From: an uncultured Bacteroidales bacterium
Lineage (GTDB): Bacteria > Bacteroidota > Bacteroidia > Bacteroidales > Muribaculaceae
Assembly (NCBI GenBank): GCA_947173955.1
Contig: CAMWHE010000013.1
Coordinates: forward strand, 1 to 47,593
DNA: 47,593 nt
Direction: 5' to 3'
Below the pieces are notes generated by a model. That model saw nothing but the letters and a program-made list of their open reading frames with translations, was not told the origin of the DNA and made no database searches. Below, piece by piece: positions 40,054 through 47,593 of the stretch (position 1 is the first letter of the stretch; every line of letters starts with the position of its first letter). Position numbers and translations under genes: made by a program.

Positions 40054-40745
40054 TGCTCGGAGGGTGTATTGGCCGGAGTATCGCTGCCGTCGGTGAGAGG
40101 TTGTTTCGGATCACCGGATGAAGAAAAGTCCTTGCGGTAGAACAGCAACAGCGCTATTATACCTACTGAGATGGCTGCATCGGCAAAATTGAAGACCGGC
40201 TGGAAAAACTGGAAGTGTTGTCCGCCGATGATCGGGAGCCACGAAGGCCAGTCCCAGCTTGCGATCGGGAAGTAGAACATATCGACTACGCGTCCCTGCA
40301 GGAATGTCCCGTAGCCGCCACCTTCGGGGAAGAGCGTCGCCGTAGCCATCGGAGCGGGATCGTCGAAAATCAGTCCGTAGAAAGCGCAGTCGATTATGTT
40401 GCCGGCTGCTCCGGCCACAATCAGTGCGAGACACACGATATAGCCGGTGCGCAGATCCGGACGCTTCCGTATGCGCCAGATATAGACGATAACCAGAGCC
40501 GTCACGATGATGCGGATAGAGGTCAGGAGCAGCTTGCTGCCAATCTCCCATCCGAAGGCCATGCCGTTGTTTTCGATAAAATGCAGGTGGAACCAGGAGG
40601 TTATCTCCTCGCTCTGGCCGAGATAGAAGGATGTCTTGATCCAGAATTTGATTATCTGGTCGATCAACAGTACGCTCAGGATAATGACCAGAGCGAGTGT
40701 GCCGCGATTGTTTTTAAAGTAGCTGCAGGGGGATATGCGGGTCAT
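40050..40745 (-). CDS. lspA: Lipoprotein signal peptidase
   Basis: LspA cleaves lipoprotein signal peptides in the inner membrane. The 231-residue chain is longer than the E. coli enzyme (about 165), mainly from an insertion at about 122-180 typical of Bacteroidetes forms. Catalytic aspartates are Asp119 in GNIIDC and Asp189 in FNFADAAIS. HFIENNGMAFGW is the conserved substrate-groove motif. Four membrane helices are visible. It overlaps the DksA/TraR gene and the DUF4296 gene by 4 bp each. Confidence 0.96.
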   Translation of the reverse strand: MTRISPCSYFKNNRGTLALVIILSVLLIDQIIKFWIKTSFYLGQSEEITSWFHLHFIENNGMAFGWEIGSKLLLTSIRIIVTALVIVYIWRIRKRPDLRTGYIVCLALIVAGAAGNIIDCAFYGLIFDDPAPMATATLFPEGGGYGTFLQGRVVDMFYFPIASWDWPSWLPIIGGQHFQFFQPVFNFADAAISVGIIALLLFYRKDFSSSGDPKQPLTDGSDTPANTPSEQ

Positions 40746-41122
40746 CGTTTCATGTTCTTACCGTCGATACTGAGGGTAGCGTGGGGTACGGCGCGCAGGC
40801 GCTCCTTAGGGATGAGCTGACCGGTCTCGCGGCAGATGCCGTAGGTCTTGTTGTCAATACGTACGAGGGCGGCCTGCAGCTTCTTGATGAAGTCGAGCTG
40901 GCGCTGGGCCATGCGCGAGGCTTCTTCCTTGCCGAGTGTGTAGGCGCCTTCCTCGAGCACTTTGAACGTGGGGGCGGTGTCGGCAGTGTCATTGCCGTCA
41001 CTGTTGTTCCACTCTTCGCAGATCGAGTCATATTCTTTCTGGGCTTTTTCGAGCTTTTGCAGAATCAGGGAGCGAAACTCTTCGAGTTCTTCGTCGCTGT
41101 AACGTGGCTTTTCGGTAGTCAT
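40742..41122 (-). CDS. DksA/TraR family protein with incomplete zinc site
   Basis: Starting at ATG 41122 gives 126 residues. The frame extends to 41185, but that would overlap ileS, while 41122 leaves a 16-bp gap and begins with MTTEKPRYSDEELEEF as family members do. The helical hairpin (about 10-90) ends in ALVRIDNKTYGICRETGQLIPKERLRAVPHAT, the DksA/TraR C-terminal finger. Only one cysteine (GIC) of the usual four remains, so zinc binding is probably lost, while the fold and secondary-channel binding to RNA polymerase may be kept. It sits between ileS and lspA. Confidence 0.88.
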   Translation of the reverse strand: MTTEKPRYSDEELEEFRSLILQKLEKAQKEYDSICEEWNNSDGNDTADTAPTFKVLEEGAYTLGKEEASRMAQRQLDFIKKLQAALVRIDNKTYGICRETGQLIPKERLRAVPHATLSIDGKNMKR

Positions 41123-41138
41123 GTCGGTGGATGGGGAA

Positions 41139-44100
41139 TTAGATGAGTTTGACTGATACTTTGACTGTGTCGCCGTCGATATCAAGGATCTCGTCTTCGG
41201 CTACATTGTCCAGAGATGCTGATGTGAGAGATTTTGCAAGCACCTGGGTGGCTATATAGTCGGAGTGAAGTCTGATGGCGTCGGCAGTCAGAGGTGTGTC
41301 TTCGATTATTACGTTGACGCGGTCGGTGATGTTGTAGTCGCGACCCTTGCGGATATTCTGTATGCGGTTGATCAGTTCGCGGGCCACACCCTCGGCGCGG
41401 AGCTCGGGAGTGACAGTGATGTCGAGAGCTACCGTGACGCTGCCCTCGTTGGCTACAAGCCAGCCGGGAATGTCTTCCGATACGATTGTGACTTCTTCAG
41501 CAAGAACTTCGACAGGTGTATTATCGACATTGAGTGTGAATGTTCCGGCTGATTCGAGAGCGTTGATGTCGTGCTGCGACATGGCGTTGATTGCTGCGGC
41601 GATCTGCTTCATCATCTTGCCGTGCTTGGCACCGAGTTTCTTGAAGTCAGGCTTGATCTTCTTGACGAGGATGCCTGCATCTGTTTCGACGAAACGCAGC
41701 TCCTTGACATTGACTTCGGAGAGGATGAGTTCCTTCATCGATTCGATGTCGGCACGCTGTGCAGCGTCAACTGGCGGAATCATGATGGACTGCAGGGGCT
41801 GGCGCACCTTGATAGCAGCTTTACGGCGCAGAGCGAGCACCATCGAAGTCACGGTCTGCGCGAGACTCATGCGGCGTTCGAGGTCCAGGTCAATATATGC
41901 CTCTTCGACTGCAGGGAAGTGCTGCAGATGCACTGACTTGTCGGCGCGTCCGGTTGTTTCGGCGAGGTCGGCATAGAGGCGGTGGGCATAGAATGGAGAG
42001 AACGGAGCAATAAGCAGAGCCACTGTCTCGAGACAGGTGTAGAGTGTCTGATAAGCAGCGAGTTTGTCGGCATCCATAGTTCCGCCCCAGAAGCGTTTGC
42101 GGTTGAGTCGCACATACCAGTTGGAGAGGTCGTCAGCCACGAATGTGGCGATGGCGCGGGATGCGCGGGTAGGCTCATAGTCTTCGAGAGAAGTGTCGAC
42201 TTCCTTAACGAGAGAATTGAGTTTTGATAGAATCCAGCGGTCGATCTCCGGGCGCTCGGCAACGGGAATCTCGGGCTGAGAACAGTCGAAGCCGTCGACA
42301 TTGGCGTATCCGGCAAAGAAGGAATACGTATTGAATAGCGTGGAGAAGAACTTGCGCGAGGTCTCTCTGACGCCTGCTTTGTCGAATTTGAGGTTATCCC
42401 AGGGGGATGAGTTGCTTATCATGTACCAGCGTACGGGATCGGCACCGAACTCTTCGATTGTCTCGAAGGGATTGACGGCATTGCCCAGACGCTTCGACAT
42501 CTTGTTGCCGTCCTTGTCGAGTACCAGGCCGTTGGAGATAACGGCGCGATAGGCTACGGAGTCGAACACCATACCTGCGATAGCATGCAGGGTGAAGAAC
42601 CATCCTCGCGTCTGGTCGACACCCTCGGCTATGAAGTCGGCCGGATAGAGCTGTCCGTTTTCGATATCCTCTTTGTTCTCAAACGGGTAGTGCTGCTGGG
42701 CGTAAGGCATCGAGCCCGAATCGAACCACACGTCGATCAGGTCGGTTTCGCGATACATCTTGCGGCCGTCGGATGCGGTCAGTATGATGTCGTCGACATA
42801 CGGACGGTGCAGGTCGATGAGTTCATAATTGGCCTTCGAATAGTCGCCGGGCTTGAAGCCGCGGTCGCGGTAGGGATTGGAAGCCATGTTGCCGGCCTTT
42901 ACAGACTTCTCGATTTCGTTGTAAAGCTGCTCGACCGATTCGATGCATATCTCTTCTGTGCCGTCCTCTGTGCGCCAGATGGGTAAGGGAGTACCCCAGT
43001 ATCGCGAGCGCGAGAGGTTCCAGTCCTGAAGGTTCTCCAGCCACTTGCCGAATCGGCCCGAGCCGGTCGAGGCGGGTTTCCATTTGATGGTATCGTTGAG
43101 CTCCATCAGGCGCTCGCGGACAGCAGTCGTGCGGATAAACCAGCTGTCGAGCGGATAGTAGAGCACGGGTTTGTCAGTACGCCAGCAGTGGGGGTAATTG
43201 TGGACGTGCTTTTCGATACGGAAAGCCTCGCCGGCCTGCTTCATCTCCATACAGAGTATGATGTTGAGGTCTTCGGCTTTCGAGGCTGCTTCCTCGTCAT
43301 ATTTTCCTCCGGGATTGAATCGCGGGTCATAGGCATTCTTCACATAGTCGCCGGCATGACGCTCATAGAGAGGTACGTCGACACACATTTCGACGAATTC
43401 CCCGGCACACTCATCGAGTGTATAGTATTTTCCGGTGAGATCCACCATCGGACGAGTCTCGCCGCGCTTGTTGATCATGAACAGCGACGGGATACCTGCG
43501 GCTTTGGCTACGCGGGCGTCGTCGGCACCGAATGTCGGCGCGATGTGTACGATGCCCGTACCGTCTTCGGTAGTCACATAGTCGCCGGTGATGACTCTGA
43601 AAGCTTTGTCGGCTATTTCCACGAAGCTATCCTTTCCGACGGTGAATGTCTTGTCAGGATTTGCTGCGGCATATTCGGCTACGAATGCAGGAGCGGTCGT
43701 GCCAAGCTTCTCGCAGGGCTTTACCCAGGGCATGAGCTGGCTGTAGCGCAGACCCTCGAGCTCGGCACCCGTATATGTGGCGACCACGCGATAAGGTACG
43801 ATCTTGTCGCCCGGCTTGAACTCCTCCATCGGAGCTTCGGCGCCTTCGGGCTTGAGGTAGGCATTAAGGCGTTCGGTGGCGATTACGAGAGTCAGTTTGT
43901 CGGCATTGTAAGGATTGAACGTACGGACTACCGAATATTCGATTTTCGGACCAACGCATAGCGCCGTGTTGGATGGGAGAGTCCAGGGGGTGGTAGTCCA
44001 TGCCACGAAGCAGGGGGTACCCCAGCCTTCCATCTCGGGCTTGCAGTCGTCAGCCTTGAAGATGGCAGTCACGGTGGTGTCCTTGACATCGCGGTAGCAG

Positions 44101-44699
44101 CCGGGCTGATTGAGCTCATGAGTGCTGAGGCCGGTACCGGCAGCCGGAGAGTAGGGCTGGATGGTGTATCCTTTGTAGAGGAAGCCCTTGTCGTGAAGCT
44201 GCTTTAGGAGCCACCACACAGACTCGATATAGCGGTTGTCGTAGGTGATATACGGGTCGTTCATGTCGACCCAGTAGCCCATCTGGCGGGTAAGGGTCTC
44301 CCATTCGCGGGTGTATTTCATGACCTCGCGGCGGCAGGCTGCATTATATTCGTCGACGGATATTTTCTTGCCGATATCCTCTTTGGTGATACCGAGGCTC
44401 TTCTCGACTCCGAGCTCAACGGGGAGTCCGTGAGTGTCCCATCCGGCTTTACGTTTTACATGGAAGCCTTTCATCGTCTTGTAGCGGCAGAAGATATCCT
44501 TGATAGTACGCGCCATGACGTGGTGGATTCCGGGCATACCGTTGGCCGAAGGAGGACCCTCGAAGAATACGAATGAAGGAGCGCCCTCACGCTCTTTTAT
44601 GCTTTGCTCGAATAGTGAGGTCTCGAGCCAGTCGGCAAGTATCTCTTTATTTACCTCAGAAAGGTTTACGTTCTGTCGGTTTGGGAATTGTTTTTTCAT
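41139..44699 (-). CDS. ileS: Isoleucyl-tRNA synthetase
   Basis: This 1186-residue class Ia synthetase charges tRNA-Ile. The HIGH-type signature is at GPPSANGMPGIHHVMAR, with the divergent GIHH form common in this clade. The editing (CP1) domain contains WTTTPWTLPSNTAL and GTGIVHIAPTFGADD. The KMSKS equivalent is NKMSKRLGNAV, preceded by the WFDSGSMPYAQ motif. The anticodon-binding domain follows, and the long C-terminal part ends near VKVSVKLI. It is the first gene of ileS-dksA-lspA-DUF4296. A perfect -7 box lies 54 bp upstream. Confidence 0.97.
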   Translation of the reverse strand: MKKQFPNRQNVNLSEVNKEILADWLETSLFEQSIKEREGAPSFVFFEGPPSANGMPGIHHVMARTIKDIFCRYKTMKGFHVKRKAGWDTHGLPVELGVEKSLGITKEDIGKKISVDEYNAACRREVMKYTREWETLTRQMGYWVDMNDPYITYDNRYIESVWWLLKQLHDKGFLYKGYTIQPYSPAAGTGLSTHELNQPGCYRDVKDTTVTAIFKADDCKPEMEGWGTPCFVAWTTTPWTLPSNTALCVGPKIEYSVVRTFNPYNADKLTLVIATERLNAYLKPEGAEAPMEEFKPGDKIVPYRVVATYTGAELEGLRYSQLMPWVKPCEKLGTTAPAFVAEYAAANPDKTFTVGKDSFVEIADKAFRVITGDYVTTEDGTGIVHIAPTFGADDARVAKAAGIPSLFMINKRGETRPMVDLTGKYYTLDECAGEFVEMCVDVPLYERHAGDYVKNAYDPRFNPGGKYDEEAASKAEDLNIILCMEMKQAGEAFRIEKHVHNYPHCWRTDKPVLYYPLDSWFIRTTAVRERLMELNDTIKWKPASTGSGRFGKWLENLQDWNLSRSRYWGTPLPIWRTEDGTEEICIESVEQLYNEIEKSVKAGNMASNPYRDRGFKPGDYSKANYELIDLHRPYVDDIILTASDGRKMYRETDLIDVWFDSGSMPYAQQHYPFENKEDIENGQLYPADFIAEGVDQTRGWFFTLHAIAGMVFDSVAYRAVISNGLVLDKDGNKMSKRLGNAVNPFETIEEFGADPVRWYMISNSSPWDNLKFDKAGVRETSRKFFSTLFNTYSFFAGYANVDGFDCSQPEIPVAERPEIDRWILSKLNSLVKEVDTSLEDYEPTRASRAIATFVADDLSNWYVRLNRKRFWGGTMDADKLAAYQTLYTCLETVALLIAPFSPFYAHRLYADLAETTGRADKSVHLQHFPAVEEAYIDLDLERRMSLAQTVTSMVLALRRKAAIKVRQPLQSIMIPPVDAAQRADIESMKELILSEVNVKELRFVETDAGILVKKIKPDFKKLGAKHGKMMKQIAAAINAMSQHDINALESAGTFTLNVDNTPVEVLAEEVTIVSEDIPGWLVANEGSVTVALDITVTPELRAEGVARELINRIQNIRKGRDYNITDRVNVIIEDTPLTADAIRLHSDYIATQVLAKSLTSASLDNVAEDEILDIDGDTVKVSVKLI

Positions 44700-44753
44700 T
44701 ATGATGATAGTGTCGGTTATCGTGTATGAATGGTCGTAGGAATATATGGACTA

Positions 44754-44761
44754 CAAATATA
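44754..44761 (-). promoter_or_regulatory. -7 box TATATTTG of the ileS operon
   Basis: TATATTTG on the minus strand, 54 bp before ileS. The short leader shows no T-box-like element. Confidence 0.55.
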
Positions 44762-44803
44762 CGAAGAATTCGCGAGTTGACGTCGGGTATGGCCAAAAAC
44801 TTA

Positions 44804-45691
44804 TTATATTAATGTGATGTCGGAAGGAAGTACCGGCATTGCGCCGTGCCGTGTACAGACATAGGCTGATGTGCGCACGGCTGCCTGATGAGCCTCCGTG
44901 ACTGATCTGCCTTTAAGAATGTTAGCTACGAATGCAGCAGTGAATGAGTCGCCTGCGCCTACAGTATCGGCTACCTCGACGCGCGGTGTCGGGATATAGG
45001 ATTCGGTGTCGCCGGTGAATACGTAGCTGCCTGTCGCTCCGCAGGTGACTATGAGTATCTTAAGGTCGAACATCTCTATTAGCGCAAGGCACTGCTTCCT
45101 GAAATCCGTATCGGAGATACCGAACAAACGGCAGAAGACGGTCAGCTCCTCGTCGTTGATTTTAAGGATGTTGCAGAGCGATAGCGATTCCTCTACTGTC
45201 GGTAGGTCATAGAAATCCTGACGTAGATTGCCATCGAAGACTATGAGTGCCGATGGGTTGTGGGCTACGGCTTTGACAAATCGGATGATGGTCTCGCGTG
45301 ACTCCGGAGAGCGTTGGGCGAGCGATCCGAAACATACGGCGGAAGTGGTTTCGGCCAGTTCTGACAGTTCCGGAGTAAAGGGAATATGATCCCAAGCTAC
45401 ATTGCGGGTTATATCGTATTGCGGTATGCCTGCCGCATCGAGAGTGACAGCTACAGTGCCGGTCGGATAGCCGACGCGTGCCAGCGAGTGATGCAGACCT
45501 ATTTCTTCGTAGACATGGAGAAGGTCTTCGCCATACGCGTCATTACCGATGGCGCTGACAACTATGCCGTCAAGGCCGAACTGAGAGATGTGATAGGCGA
45601 AATTGGCCGGAGCGCCGCCCGGCTTGCTGCCGTCAGGAAGAAGATCCCACAGGACCTCCCCGATTCCTACGATATAAGTTTTTTTGTCCAT
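44804..45691 (-). CDS. PfkB-family sugar kinase (fructokinase-like)
   Basis: The 295-residue protein starts with IVGIGEVLWDLLPDGSKPGGAPANFAYHISQFG, which holds the sugar-binding aspartate and the GG signature. It ends with the ATP-site motif DTVGAGDSFTAAFVANIL, where the Asp of GAGD is the catalytic base. NGRLRQDFYDL-like text (here DGNLRQDFYDL) and LKINDEELTVF are family marks of fructokinases. It most likely phosphorylates fructose, though other hexoses cannot be excluded. It appears to be a single gene with a perfect -7 box 23 bp upstream. Confidence 0.9.
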   Translation of the reverse strand: MDKKTYIVGIGEVLWDLLPDGSKPGGAPANFAYHISQFGLDGIVVSAIGNDAYGEDLLHVYEEIGLHHSLARVGYPTGTVAVTLDAAGIPQYDITRNVAWDHIPFTPELSELAETTSAVCFGSLAQRSPESRETIIRFVKAVAHNPSALIVFDGNLRQDFYDLPTVEESLSLCNILKINDEELTVFCRLFGISDTDFRKQCLALIEMFDLKILIVTCGATGSYVFTGDTESYIPTPRVEVADTVGAGDSFTAAFVANILKGRSVTEAHQAAVRTSAYVCTRHGAMPVLPSDITLI

Positions 45692-45714
45692 AATTCATAT
45701 TTACATTACAGTGG

Positions 45715-45722
45715 CAAAGATA
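45715..45722 (-). promoter_or_regulatory. -7 box TATCTTTG of the sugar kinase gene
   Basis: TATCTTTG on the minus strand, a perfect consensus 23 bp before ATG 45691. Confidence 0.6.
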
Positions 45723-45852
45723 GTGAAAACTCCCGATATAAATATCCGGAGCATTGACTCTGATATGTATCCGATAAACTTTTTTGGGGTCAGCGGTGTC
45801 TTATAATTATAGTATGTAATCCAACCACGCGTTTCAACTTCTTATTCACATT

Positions 45853-47250
45853 ATGAACTTCAAATCTATAATGGCATCAATAGCCCTTGCTCAGGCAATC
45901 GCATATGCTACAGTCGGGTCGGTTTGTGCCCAGGAACTTGCTCCGGCCGATACTATCAGGATTTCTTCCGATGCCATTGCCGTGCCTCTGGAAGAGGAGG
46001 TGCCTGTGGCATGGACTTTTGATGACTGTCTGAACTGGGCGCTCGCCAATAATACCGATTTGCAGCGTACAAAGCTGAATATTCTCCTCGCCCGTCAGGA
46101 TGTGCTCTCTGCCAAAGATGCATGGCTCCCGAATATCCACTTTTCAACCGATCAGAATTTTACAAATTATCCGTCGGCGGAAAGCGGGCGCAAGACCAAC
46201 ACTTACGGCAGTTCCTACAGCATAGGCGCCTCATGGACCGTGTGGGAGGGCAATGTCCGTAAATACCGTACGGAGTCGGCCAAGCTGATCGAGCTGCAGC
46301 AGGCTCTGGCCGGAGATGATGTGGTAAGGAATCTGAAGATAGGTATCCTTGAGGCTTACATTAACATTATGTATGCGCAGGAAGCTGTAAAGATCGCCGA
46401 GCAGACTCTTGAGGTAAGTACAGCTCAGACGGAGCGCATCCTGAAGCTTTCCGAATCCGGTCAATCCTCTCAAGTAGACTATGCGCAGATTGAAAGCCAG
46501 CGCGCGCAGGACGCCTACAGCCTGACCCAGGCCCGCACTAACTACCGGACTGCCGTAATGGCTCTGAAGCGTATCCTGATACTCGGGCTAAATGACACCC
46601 TGAGGGTAGAGCCGGTATATTTTACTGAGGAGCAGGTGCTCGCGCCGCTTCCTGATATGCAGGCTGTCTATGATCTGGCGGCTGAATGGCTCCCTCAGTT
46701 CCGAAGCAACGAACTTGCGAAATCAATATATAGCAATGACGTAAAGATTGCCAGGTCGAGTGCTTTGCCCAAGATCCGGCTACAGGGTGCCGTCGGTACT
46801 GGTTATACGTCCGGCACCTCGACCGGGTGGGCTTCGGCTATGGGGCATAATTTCAATGAAAATATAGGTCTGACACTAAGTGTCCCGATCTTCGACGGCA
46901 ACGCTACAAAGCGTGCTGTGGCAAAAGCACGGCTTGCAGAGCTCGAATATGATCTCAAAAAAAAGGATCTGCTTGATGACCTGTCTCAGACTATTGAGAG
47001 TCTGTATATAGATGCCGCCAATGCTCAGGCACGCTATGAGGCCGGTGTTAAAAAGCGCAAGGCGATGCAGCTTACGGATGATCTTGTCAACAGCCAGTTT
47101 GAGCTTGGTAAAGTCAATCCTCTTGACCTGCTTACCGCCCACAACAATCTCCTGGATGCCCGTCTTGAACTGCTTCAAAGCAAATTCATGGCTATTCTCG
47201 CGGCCAAGACCATCAATTACTATGCTACTCAGGAACTCGAATTGAAATAA
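45853..47250 (+). CDS. TolC-family outer-membrane efflux protein
   Basis: The 465-residue protein has a signal peptide (about 1-26, ending SVCAQ). Two repeats of the TolC fold follow. [48 protein letters not shown] is the first helix-strand unit; [20 protein letters not shown] begins the second (about 285). Long amphipathic alpha-hairpins follow each, and the end [31 protein letters not shown] is typical. It should form the trimeric channel of a type I secretion or efflux pump. The inner-membrane partners are not adjacent: rsgA follows. Confidence 0.92.
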   Translation: MNFKSIMASIALAQAIAYATVGSVCAQELAPADTIRISSDAIAVPLEEEVPVAWTFDDCLNWALANNTDLQRTKLNILLARQDVLSAKDAWLPNIHFSTDQNFTNYPSAESGRKTNTYGSSYSIGASWTVWEGNVRKYRTESAKLIELQQALAGDDVVRNLKIGILEAYINIMYAQEAVKIAEQTLEVSTAQTERILKLSESGQSSQVDYAQIESQRAQDAYSLTQARTNYRTAVMALKRILILGLNDTLRVEPVYFTEEQVLAPLPDMQAVYDLAAEWLPQFRSNELAKSIYSNDVKIARSSALPKIRLQGAVGTGYTSGTSTGWASAMGHNFNENIGLTLSVPIFDGNATKRAVAKARLAELEYDLKKKDLLDDLSQTIESLYIDAANAQARYEAGVKKRKAMQLTDDLVNSQFELGKVNPLDLLTAHNNLLDARLELLQSKFMAILAAKTINYYATQELELK

Positions 47251-47289
47251 TAATTTGCCCCACTACAAGTTTTTTCAGTGTAAATTATA

Positions 47290-47297
47290 TAATTTTG
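47290..47297 (+). promoter_or_regulatory. -7 box TAATTTTG of rsgA
   Basis: TAATTTTG is a perfect consensus box 20 bp before ATG 47318, with a T-rich run (47270-47275) in the -33 area. Confidence 0.55.
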
Positions 47298-47317
47298 GGG
47301 TCAAAATCTGTCAGAAT

Positions 47318-47593
47318 ATGGAGTATCCGATGCTTGTTGTTAAGAATACCGGAAGTTGGTATGTCGTAAAAGGTGCCGACGGAGAGCTTGTCAATTGTAA
47401 GATAAAGGGCAATTTCCGTCTTAAGGGGATACGCACGACCAATCCCGTGGCTGTCGGCGACCATGTCGCGATTGTGAAGAACTCTGATGGAACGGCATTC
47501 ATTACGGCTATCGAGCCGCGTCGCAACTATATCATCCGCCGGGCAAGCAATGTTACGACGAGGGCCCCCATACACCCTCCCATAAAAGAACAG
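47318..47593 (+). CDS. rsgA: Ribosome small-subunit GTPase RsgA, N-terminal part (cut by window edge)
   Basis: The first 92 residues are visible and open to the window end. They match the RsgA OB-fold: [43 protein letters not shown], then [15 protein letters not shown], the link to the circularly permuted GTPase domain. RsgA checks 30S maturation. The start could instead be the second ATG at 47330, four codons later. Confidence 0.9.
   Translation, partial: MEYPMLVVKNTGSWYVVKGADGELVNCKIKGNFRLKGIRTTNPVAVGDHVAIVKNSDGTAFITAIEPRRNYIIRRASNVTTRAPIHPPIKEQ

Noticed and set aside
41123..41185. Longer N terminus for the DksA/TraR gene
   Set aside because: It would overlap ileS by 47 bp and adds a Ser/Gln-rich stretch absent from the family.
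43188..43961. 257-residue open frame on the plus strand
   Set aside because: It is antisense to ileS and shows no recognisable domain.
1..47593. CRISPR arrays, transposases, rRNA or tRNA genes
   Set aside because: No regularly spaced repeats, no recognisable transposase or integrase product, and no tRNA or rRNA signatures were seen.

Overview
The window looks like chromosomal DNA of a gut Bacteroidales bacterium, most likely a Muribaculaceae relative. This rests on family-level recognition: DUF5103, DUF3109 and DUF4296 proteins, a GH95 fucosidase, a Bacteroidetes-type ileS-dksA-lspA cluster, a fused BioG-BioC, the sodium-pumping methylmalonyl-CoA decarboxylase of propionate producers, and repeated TAnnTTTG (-7) promoter boxes, which are the Bacteroidetes promoter signature. 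Most of the window is moderately GC-rich. Two blocks are visibly AT-rich: 14.3-22.7 kb and 34.0-35.5 kb.

Layout. 0-3 kb: DJ-1 family protein, an AspT/YidE-type transporter and a small outer-membrane barrel. 3.1-8.8 kb: a tight plus-strand run of ung, a T9SS-plug-like DUF5103 protein, a DUF3109 cysteine-cluster protein, a degenerate M23 protein, tsaD and cinA. 8.8-13.2 kb: biotin operon bioA-bioF-bioGC-bioD with ATGA overlaps at every junction. 13.4-14.3 kb: cysK. 14.5-22.7 kb: an AT-rich seven-gene minus-strand operon. In transcription order it encodes a JAMM protease with an E2-like tail, an E2-like conjugase, a 103-residue protein ending in Gly-Gly, an E1-like ThiF enzyme, a ClpB-like double AAA+ ATPase, a three-domain Ig-like protein and a DUF4407 membrane protein. 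This is the most novel part: a ubiquitin-like conjugation cassette joined to an unfoldase and a membrane component. 23.1-25.9 kb: a lipoprotein and a repeat-containing secreted protein. 25.9-26.7 kb: non-coding DNA with a candidate small RNA and a roughly 400-nt multi-hairpin element. 26.7-31.4 kb: mce-mmdA-oadG-mmdC-mmdB. 31.6-33.9 kb: GH95 fucosidase. 34.0-35.5 kb: AT-rich coiled-coil orphan. 35.7-38.9 kb: secreted alpha/beta hydrolase, ECF sigma factor and GNAT, with a TGTWACA motif cluster between the last two. 38.9-44.7 kb: ileS-dksA-lspA-DUF4296-orphan. 44.8-47.6 kb: PfkB sugar kinase, TolC-family protein and the start of rsgA.

How genes connect. The biotin operon supplies the cofactor carried by MmdC Lys111. 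The mmd cluster, with its epimerase, converts succinate-derived methylmalonyl-CoA to propionyl-CoA and pumps sodium. The AT-rich cassette has the full set of parts for attaching a protein modifier (E1, E2), removing it (JAMM) and unfolding targets (AAA+). Its role is not established by sequence; anti-phage defence or membrane protein quality control are the leading ideas. No transposase, integrase, CRISPR array, rRNA or tRNA was found.
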